Source: Actinomycetota bacterium
Lineage (GTDB): Bacteria; Actinomycetota; UBA4738; HRBIN12
Length of the DNA: 53,151 nucleotides
Assembly: GCA_005885325.1 (NCBI GenBank)
Contig: VAYX01000015.1
Span: forward strand, 1-53,151
Direction: 5' to 3'
In this document: positions 47,460 through 53,151 of the stretch, piece by piece
Numbering within the stretch: the first letter of the stretch is position 1
Layout of the letters: each line of letters begins with the position of its first letter
The notes under the pieces: generated by a model
What the model was told of the DNA's origin: nothing
Database searches by the model: none
Seen by the model: the letters and a program-made list of their open reading frames with translations, nothing else
Made by a program: the position numbers and the translations under genes

Positions 47460-48137
47460 GTGTCGAGCGAAGCCAACGGGCCGACCACCCTGCTCATCTG
47501 CGACGACCACAAGATCCTCACCGACGCCCTGGCCATGGTGGTGGAACGGGACGGCTCCCTTCGGATGATCGCCGCCCCGGTCCACATCCCCGAGGAGGCC
47601 ATCGAGCTGTGTCGCGAGCATCAGCCCGACGTCGTGCTGATGGACATCGTGTTCAAGGGCCACATGGACGGCATCAAGGCCACCCGCAAGATCAAGGAGG
47701 TCTCGCCGGCCACGAAGGTCGTGATCATGACGGCGCACGACGACGACCGGCTCCTGGTGGAGGCGGTCGAGGCGGGGGCCTCCGGGTTCCTGGGCAAGGA
47801 TGAGGCCGCGGGCGAGGTTCTGTCGGCAGCCAAGGCCGCGGCCGAGGGCGAGGTGCTGATCGACCCCGCCACCCTGACCAGGCTGTTGCACCAGGTGTCC
47901 AAGGAACGGGAATCGCGCCGCGACGCCGAGGCGCTCCTCGAGGAGCTCACCGACCGGGAGCGGGAGATCCTCCAGCTCCTGGCGGAGGGGATGCGGAACG
48001 AGGGGATCGCCCGCAAGCTGTTCATCAGCCCGCAGACGGTCCAGACGCACGTCCGGAACCTGCTGGCCAAGCTGGGGGTGCACTCCAAGCTGGAGGCCGT
48101 GGCCTTCGCCGTGAAGCACGGCGGGATCACGATCTAG
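47460..48137 (+). CDS. LuxR/NarL-type response regulator
   Basis: The 225-residue regulator has its Asp pair in LLICDDHKILTDALAMVVER, phospho-acceptor Asp62 in VVLMDIVFKGHMDGIKATRK, Thr in VVIMTAHDDD and Lys in GFLGKDEAAGEVL. The C-terminal LuxR helix-turn-helix is LTDREREILQLLAEGMRNEG then LFISPQTVQTHVRNLLAKLG. The usual Met-Pro after the phospho-Asp loop is replaced by Val-Phe-Lys. GTG 47460 is preferred because AGGAGG lies 9 bases upstream; GTG 47451, overlapping the kinase stop, would have no spacing. Confidence 0.91.
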   Translation: MSSEANGPTTLLICDDHKILTDALAMVVERDGSLRMIAAPVHIPEEAIELCREHQPDVVLMDIVFKGHMDGIKATRKIKEVSPATKVVIMTAHDDDRLLVEAVEAGASGFLGKDEAAGEVLSAAKAAAEGEVLIDPATLTRLLHQVSKERESRRDAEALLEELTDREREILQLLAEGMRNEGIARKLFISPQTVQTHVRNLLAKLGVHSKLEAVAFAVKHGGITI

Positions 48138-48318
48138 GCGACATACCGAACCGCCGCTACGCCTACCCGAAATCAGGTACCCGGTTCTACCCGTCCCGTG
48201 GGATGCAGCGGATCCCCCATCCTGCCGAACCGAAAGATGACCCGGACCACGAGAGCTCATCGCTCTCTTGTTCATCTGGGGGTGCAGACGCCGGCTCGGC
48301 GCGCGCTCACAGGTGACG

Positions 48319-48348
48319 GCGGGGCCGCCTCCCCCTCGGCGGCCCCGC
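48319..48348. other. Strong GC hairpin before the glycosyltransferase gene
   Basis: An 11-base perfect inverted repeat, GCGGGGCCGCC and GGCGGCCCCGC, has an 8-base loop. It sits in the 271-base gap between the response regulator and the glycosyltransferase, about 180 bases after the former and 60 before the latter. A smaller stem GAGAGC/GCTCTC at 48251-48267 is followed by TTGTT. Either could end the upstream transcript. Confidence 0.45.
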
Positions 48349-48408
48349 ACCCATGTCCGGGGTGGATGGCCTCCCCTGCCGGCCGTGCCGGGCGGGATAA
48401 TCGGCCCC

Positions 48409-49626
48409 GTGGCGCCGCCCACCAAGCAGATCGGGCTCGGCCTGGTCATGACCTGCCTGGCGACCACGCTGGCGTTGGGGATCGCGATGAAGGCGCCCTG
48501 CGCCGGCGGCGACTGGGGCGACGGCCGCCAGTACCGCTCGTACTGCTATTCGGACATCGTGCCCCTGCACGGCACCGAGCAGCTCACGGGAGGCCGGCTC
48601 CCCTACCTGGATGCCTGCACATCGGCGGACGGCGAATGCGACGAGTACCCGGTGCTCTCGATGTACGCGATGCGCCTGGCCGCCTGGATGTCGAACGGCA
48701 TCGCGGGGTTCTTTTACGCCAACGTCGTGCTGCTCTCGATCGCGGCATTCGTCGTGCTCGTCTGCCTCTACCTGCTGGTGGGATCCCGGGCCCTGTACTT
48801 CGCGCTCGCGCCGACGCTCCTCATCTACGGCTTCATGAACTGGGACCTGCTGGCGGTGGCGTTCGCCACGGCGGCGACGCTCGCCTACCTGAACCGGCGC
48901 GACGTCTGGGCCGGCGCGCTGCTCGGCTTGGGAGCCGCGGCGAAGATCTATCCGGCCCTGCTACTCGTGCCGTTCGTCCTGGGACGGTTCCGGGACCGGG
49001 AGCCCGACCGGGGCATCCATTTGGCCTGGGCGGGGGCCGGCGCCTGGGTGGCGGTGAACCTTCCGTTCGTGCTGGCCGCCCCCAAGAGCTGGTGGGAGTT
49101 CTTCGGGTTCAACCGCGACCGTCCGGCCGACTGGGACAGCCTGTGGTTCATCGCCTGCAACCGCCTCACCGGCAAGCTGTACTGCGGGCACACTCTTTTC
49201 ATCAACGTGGCCTCCGCAATCCTGTTGCTTGCGGCCTCGATCCTGCTGTACCGGCTCCGCCGCAAGGTCGTGCCGGACTTCCCCCGGTGGACGTTCGGGT
49301 TCGCCCTCCTCGTGGCGTTCCTGCTGACGAACAAGGTGTACTCGCCGCAATACGGGCTCTGGCTGCTCCCCTGGTTCGCCCTGGCCCTGCCGAACCTTCG
49401 CCTGTTCGCCGCGTTCGAGGCGGCCGATGTCGCCGTGTTCCTGACCCGGTTCTCCTGGTTCGGCCGGTACACGGGGGTGGGAGGGCTTCCCATCGGCGCG
49501 TTCGAGGTGGCCGTGGTGGTTCGGGCAGTCGTCCTGGTGTGGTGCCTCGTCGTATGGGTCCGCCGGCCTGAGGTGGAGGACGGGCGCCTCGCTCCCGCCG
49601 CCGCGCTAGCGGACGTCCCCGCGTGA
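48409..49626 (+). CDS. Polytopic glycosyltransferase, GT87/DUF2029-like
   Basis: The 405-residue membrane protein has about ten hydrophobic helices. The early loop contains GRQYRSYCYSDIVPLHGTEQ and GRLPYLDACTSADGECDEYP, then a helix pair. LGLGAAAKIYPALLLVPFVL, WEFFGFNRDRPADWDSLWF and LLTNKVYSPQYGLWLLPWFA follow, which match the DUF2029/GT87 polyprenyl-phosphate-mannose mannosyltransferases of Actinobacteria. The early loop likely bears the catalytic acidic residues on the outer face. The GTG at 48409 is used; an upstream ATG (48268) would add a Pro/Arg-rich stretch across the hairpin. Confidence 0.8.
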   Translation: MAPPTKQIGLGLVMTCLATTLALGIAMKAPCAGGDWGDGRQYRSYCYSDIVPLHGTEQLTGGRLPYLDACTSADGECDEYPVLSMYAMRLAAWMSNGIAGFFYANVVLLSIAAFVVLVCLYLLVGSRALYFALAPTLLIYGFMNWDLLAVAFATAATLAYLNRRDVWAGALLGLGAAAKIYPALLLVPFVLGRFRDREPDRGIHLAWAGAGAWVAVNLPFVLAAPKSWWEFFGFNRDRPADWDSLWFIACNRLTGKLYCGHTLFINVASAILLLAASILLYRLRRKVVPDFPRWTFGFALLVAFLLTNKVYSPQYGLWLLPWFALALPNLRLFAAFEAADVAVFLTRFSWFGRYTGVGGLPIGAFEVAVVVRAVVLVWCLVVWVRRPEVEDGRLAPAAALADVPA

Positions 49627-50729
49627 AGCCCGAGACACGAGAGGGGATCCGCTACAGCCTGACGGTCTTCCTCGCGGTGCGCCTGGGGCTGCTCGTCCTG
49701 GGGCTCGTGGCCGTCGAGCTGTTCCCTCCGCTCAAGCCGGTCTCGGTCCCCGGCTGGCGGGCGCAGCCCCTTCCCGACCCCGGATGGCAGAACGCCTTCA
49801 CAAGCTTCGAGCGGTTCGACGCGCTGTGGTTCCTGCGGATCGCCTCGGGCGGGTACCGGGCGGTGTCGTGGGCCACGGGGGGCCATCCGTTCGCCGCGGC
49901 GCTCCTGGTCTCGAACGCCTCCATCGCCGGCGGGCTGTGCGTGCTCTACGCGCTCACGGCCTCCGAGCGCTCGGTCGAGACGGCCCGAAGGACGGTCCTG
50001 CTCGTCGCGCTGTTCCCCTCGTCCTTCTTCTTCTTCGCTCCCTACAGCGAGTCGCTGTTCCTACTCCTGGCGGTAACGACCTTCTGGGCGGCGAGATCCC
50101 GGAGGTGGGCGGTGGCCGGTGCCGCCGGGGCCCTGGCCGCCCTGACCAGGAACGTCGGCGTGGTGCTGGCGCCGGCCCTGCTGGTGGAGGCGTTCCATCA
50201 GCGGGCCGAGGGCCGCGGGTCGGCCCTGCCGGGCATCGGAGCCGCCGTGGCCACCGGGCTCGGCACGCTGGCCTATCTCGCGTATTGGGGGGCGAAGGCG
50301 GGCGACTGGCTGGCCCCCGTGGTCCAGCAGGCCAACTGGCAGCGCACGTTCTCATGGCCCTGGGCCACCCTGGCCAACGGCACGTATGACGCGTTCCGGT
50401 ATCTCGGCAAAACGAACGGCGGGTACTGGCTGATCGACTGGCTGATCGTTGTGCCGGTGGTCGGGGCCTCCGTCTTCGCCCTGTTCCGGTACCGGCCCTC
50501 GTGCTCGGTGTACCTCTGGGGCGGGCTGCTGATCCCCTTCTCGTTCGTGTTCGCCGACCGCCCCCTGATGTCGATGCCCCGGTTCGTGCTCCCCCTGTTC
50601 CCGGCCTTCTGGGCCCTGGCGGAGCTGACCGAGCGATGGCGCATCCCCCAGAAGGCCGTGGCCGCCGTGGGGGCCGCCGGGCTCGGGCTCCTCGTGGTGC
50701 TGTTCGTGAACTGGTACTACATCTTCTAG
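49623..50729 (+). CDS. Polytopic mannosyltransferase, PIG-V/GT39-like
   Basis: The 368-residue membrane protein has about eight to ten helices. The outer loop after helix 1 contains FTSFERFDALWFLRIASGGY, whose Asp is placed like the catalytic Asp of GT-C enzymes. LVALFPSSFFFFAPYSESLF follows, then AARSRRWAVAGAAGALAALT and RNVGVVLAPALLVEAF, a pattern I associate with bacterial PIG-V-like mannosyltransferases. The GTG at 49623 overlaps the preceding gene's stop as GTGA, so the two transferases form one unit and may act on the same lipid-linked glycan. Confidence 0.8.
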   Translation: MKPETREGIRYSLTVFLAVRLGLLVLGLVAVELFPPLKPVSVPGWRAQPLPDPGWQNAFTSFERFDALWFLRIASGGYRAVSWATGGHPFAAALLVSNASIAGGLCVLYALTASERSVETARRTVLLVALFPSSFFFFAPYSESLFLLLAVTTFWAARSRRWAVAGAAGALAALTRNVGVVLAPALLVEAFHQRAEGRGSALPGIGAAVATGLGTLAYLAYWGAKAGDWLAPVVQQANWQRTFSWPWATLANGTYDAFRYLGKTNGGYWLIDWLIVVPVVGASVFALFRYRPSCSVYLWGGLLIPFSFVFADRPLMSMPRFVLPLFPAFWALAELTERWRIPQKAVAAVGAAGLGLLVVLFVNWYYIF

Positions 50730-50794
50730 ACCGGGCGGGCCGACATATAGGATGGGCCAGACAGTCGGGCCGTGGGCGGCAGAGGGAGCCTCGG

Positions 50795-51433
50795 GTGACC
50801 ATACGGGTAGGCATCGCGGACGACCACTCGCTGGTCAGGCAGGGCCTTCGCCGATATCTGGACATGGCGGACGGTATCGAGGTCGTGGGTGAGGCATCCA
50901 ACGGCCAGGAGCTCCTGGACCTCGTGGAGCAGCAGAAGCCCGACATCGCCCTGGTGGACATCCGGATGCCCGAGATGGACGGCCTGGAGGCGGCCCGGCT
51001 GATCCGCGACCGCTTCCCCAAGGTCGGCGTCATCATGCTCACCGCCTACGACGACCGCCAGTTCGTGGTGGAGGCGGTTCGCTCGGGGGCGCGGGGCTAC
51101 GTGCTGAAGGCCCGCGACGCCGAGCACCTGATCCAGACCGTCCGCCTGGTCGCCGGGGGAAACATGGTCATCGACCCCCAGCTCGTGGTGGCCCTGGCGG
51201 AGGAGCTCTCCCAGGCCAAGGAGCGAGACCGCAAGGCCGAGACGCTCACGGCCCGGGAGATCGAGGTCCTCCAGCTGCTCGCGTTCGGGCACACCAACCG
51301 GGACATCGCCGAGCGCCTCTACATCTCGCCCGACACGGTGAAGACCCATCTCGAGCACATCTTCGAGAAGCTCGGGGCCTCCGACCGCACGGCCGCCGTG
51401 GCCGAGGCGCTCCGCCGGCGCCTGATCGAGTAG
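50795..51433 (+). CDS. NarL-type response regulator
   Basis: The 212-residue regulator shows the Asp pair in VGIADDHSLVRQGLRRYLDM, phospho-acceptor Asp55 in IALVDIRMPEMDGLEAARLI, Thr in VIMLTAYDDRQFV and Lys in GYVLKARDAEHLIQT. The LuxR helix-turn-helix is LTAREIEVLQLLAFGHTNRD then LYISPDTVKTHLEHIFEKLG. GTG at 50795 has GGGAG about 6 bases upstream. The sensor kinase that follows 115 bases later is its likely partner. Confidence 0.93.
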   Translation: MTIRVGIADDHSLVRQGLRRYLDMADGIEVVGEASNGQELLDLVEQQKPDIALVDIRMPEMDGLEAARLIRDRFPKVGVIMLTAYDDRQFVVEAVRSGARGYVLKARDAEHLIQTVRLVAGGNMVIDPQLVVALAEELSQAKERDRKAETLTAREIEVLQLLAFGHTNRDIAERLYISPDTVKTHLEHIFEKLGASDRTAAVAEALRRRLIE

Positions 51434-51548
51434 CTCGACCGGGGGTCAGCACCCACTGGTCCTCCAACTGACCTAGGCCGAGATCGGCCTGCCCCTCTCC
51501 AGGCGGGTGATGGAGTCGAGCCCTTCTGCGAGGCAACATAGAGGGCCG

Positions 51549-53151
51549 ATGTCGATCGAAGCGGCCCGCCGCCGTTCGACCTGGCTCGTCCTTGGCGTCC
51601 TCGGCGCCGCCATGGCGGGCGTGGTGACCACGCACCTCGTGGGTGGCGCCTCCCTGGTCGACGTCGACGGCCTCCACGACGCGGTTCTCGCCGGGGCCTG
51701 TGTGCTGTCGGCCGGCGTCATCCTGTGGCGGGTGCGATCCGCCGGCCTGCTTCGAAGCCTCCCGTTCCTCGCGTTCGGGATCCTGGCGATGGCCCTCGTG
51801 GCGGTCCTGTTCATGATCAACGACTTCAGGAGCAGCATCGACTATTCACCGAGCCCCTACGACTCGCTCTTCCTGCTCATCGGGGCGATCTTCTTCATCC
51901 CCATCGAGATCGAGTATCGCCAGCACTTCCGTCAGGAGGTCCGGGGCGAGATCGCGGCCGACGTGGCCCTCGGCGCGGCCTCCATCGCCGTCATCCTGTA
52001 CCTCGCGCTCCGTCCCGATGTGGCGACGTCGATCGAGTCCGTATCGACCGCCGTGTTCGCGATGATGGTGGCCACGGCGCTCACGGCATACGGAGCCCTC
52101 GTCCTGTGGGTCCCGTCGGTCGCCCACATCGGGCAGTTCGGCATGATCGCCGCCTTCTCGGCGGGCGCGGTGGTCTTCGCCGAGCAATGGGTCCGGGGGA
52201 CGTACACCTCGGGACGTTCCGCGGTGGACCTCCCACTCGCGCTCGGAGCGCTGGGGCTGGCGTTCGTGGTGACCGCGGCACCCCGGCGGATGGGCGACGG
52301 AAAGGTCGCCCGGCCCTCCCGGTATGGCCGGGCCCTGCTGACCACGGTGGCCGTGGCCACGGCGTGCGCGGCGCTCGGACTGGTCGCGGCCATGGAGACG
52401 AACGCGGTCATCGGTCCGGTCCAGGCCTCAGGGCTGATCTACGTGCTCGGGGTGGCCGTCGCGCTCCGGATCCTGGTGAACCAGCTGCGGAGCACCCAGG
52501 CAACGCGCGATGCGCAGGACGCGCTCGAAGCCAAGGAGGCGGCCCTCCGCGAGACCGACAAGGCACTCGCGCGTCTCCAGCGGGCCAACGAGACCCTGCG
52601 CGACTCGGAGGAGCGCCTCCGCCTGGTGTTCGAGGCGGCCGTGGACGGGATCGTGGAGCTGGACCACAAGGACGTGATCGTTCGAGCCAACGAGGCCTTC
52701 TGCAGCATGCTGGAACTGCCCCAGAGCATGGTCGAGGGCCAGCCGTGGGCGGCCCTCGCCGCCGCGATCGAGGCCGACGAGTCCTTCATCACGCTTCCCA
52801 CGACCGGTCAGGGGACGCTGCTCCAGGAGGGGAACGCCAATTACCTCGAGGCCCGGACCTCGGAGATCCCGGGCGACCCCCCCAGGCGGCTGCTGCTCGT
52901 CCGCGACGTCACGGCCCAGCGCGTGGCGGACCAGACCATCCGCTCGCTGTTCAAGTTCCTCCAGGACCGCGACGAGGACCGGACCCGGATCATGCGCCGG
53001 ACCAACGCGGCCATCGAGAGCGAACGCAACCGCATCGCTCGCGACCTCCACGACGGGCCGGTCCAGGGCGTCTCGGCCGCGTCGCTCTCGCTCGAGGCCG
53101 TGCTCCTGATGCTGAAGGCCGGCGATGACGAGGAGGGCATGGAGGTCCTGA
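51549..53151 (+). CDS. Membrane PAS-containing sensor histidine kinase, cut by the window end
   Basis: The frame is open from ATG 51549 (AGAGGG upstream) to the last base, giving at least 534 residues; the C-terminus lies outside. The first 300 residues hold about ten hydrophobic helices (for example WLVLGVLGAAMAGVV, FLAFGILAMALVAVLFMI, SLFLLIGAIFFIPIEIE). A coiled coil follows (ATRDAQDALEAKEAALRETD). A PAS domain spans about 350-455 (LRLVFEAAVDGIVELDHKDV). Next is the HisKA_3 box SERNRIARDLHDGPVQGVSA with His501. The ATPase domain must lie beyond the window. By position and type it pairs with the NarL-type regulator just upstream. Confidence 0.88.
   Translation, partial: MSIEAARRRSTWLVLGVLGAAMAGVVTTHLVGGASLVDVDGLHDAVLAGACVLSAGVILWRVRSAGLLRSLPFLAFGILAMALVAVLFMINDFRSSIDYSPSPYDSLFLLIGAIFFIPIEIEYRQHFRQEVRGEIAADVALGAASIAVILYLALRPDVATSIESVSTAVFAMMVATALTAYGALVLWVPSVAHIGQFGMIAAFSAGAVVFAEQWVRGTYTSGRSAVDLPLALGALGLAFVVTAAPRRMGDGKVARPSRYGRALLTTVAVATACAALGLVAAMETNAVIGPVQASGLIYVLGVAVALRILVNQLRSTQATRDAQDALEAKEAALRETDKALARLQRANETLRDSEERLRLVFEAAVDGIVELDHKDVIVRANEAFCSMLELPQSMVEGQPWAALAAAIEADESFITLPTTGQGTLLQEGNANYLEARTSEIPGDPPRRLLLVRDVTAQRVADQTIRSLFKFLQDRDEDRTRIMRRTNAAIESERNRIARDLHDGPVQGVSAASLSLEAVLLMLKAGDDEEGMEVL

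Noticed and set aside
1..53151. CRISPR arrays, prophage or a defence island
   Set aside because: I saw no spaced direct repeats of CRISPR type, no phage structural or integrase genes and no restriction or toxin genes. The gene content is mostly core metabolism, translation and signalling.

Overview
The window is GC-rich DNA, about 70% GC, packed with genes joined by ATGA and GTGA stop/start overlaps and using many GTG starts. Gene content points to an Actinomycetota-type genome. HspR lies behind dnaK-grpE-dnaJ, PurL is the short form with separate PurS and PurQ, a Dcd of actinobacterial length is present, and there is a PspC/LiaF-like membrane cluster. No species can be named from the sequence alone. 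The gene set is mostly housekeeping, so this looks like core chromosome; the only mobile-element trace is a transposase-like fragment at the left edge.

Layout. 1-1380: transposase-like tail, tRNA-Phe and an unrecognised gene. 1422-6205 (+): three genes for a 2-oxoacid dehydrogenase complex (E1 alpha, E1 beta, lipoyl E2), a cytoplasmic BtuF-like protein, a small SH3-like domain and a 3-aminobutyryl-CoA ammonia-lyase. 6217-19395 (-): a lone receiver domain, then one apparent operon reading MBL hydrolase, DUF2090 aldolase-like protein, dodecin, purA, purD, purE-like, purB, purC, purS, purQ, purL, purF, purM. This covers most of the route to IMP plus the first committed AMP step; purH, a GAR transformylase and purK are absent here, and the PurE homologue lacks the usual catalytic histidine. 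19446-20741 (+): an MFS exporter.

20738-24364 (-): a membrane/envelope cluster (LemA, two paralogous membrane-anchored proteins, a short TM protein, a LiaF-like protein, a PspC protein). 24397-31540 (-): a single heat-shock operon dnaK-grpE-dnaJ-hspR-GNAT-clpB, with a recognisable promoter overlapped by a HAIR-like inverted repeat. 31679-34720: two divergent genes, a polytopic membrane protein and an HdrD/NarI-like Fe-S oxidoreductase. 34967-36642: a two-component pair preceded by a hairpin-rich leader. 36782-39865: a large acidic HEAT-repeat protein of unknown role.

39888-45581 (mostly -): dcd, trpD, nth, dnaB and the rplI-rpsR-ssb-rpsF cluster, in which rpsF appears to start at CTG. tRNA-Gly(CCC) lies between trpD and nth on the plus strand. 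45799-53151 (+): panB, a second two-component pair, two polytopic glycosyltransferases, a NarL-type regulator and a membrane PAS sensor kinase that runs off the right edge.

The most interesting points are the PurE variant in an otherwise orthodox pur operon, the GNAT gene wired between hspR and clpB, the LemA/LiaF/PspC module with a protein carrying a histone-H1-like tail, the uncharacterised HEAT-repeat protein, and the CTG start of rpsF. All functional statements are read from the sequence and recalled family knowledge; no database search was run.
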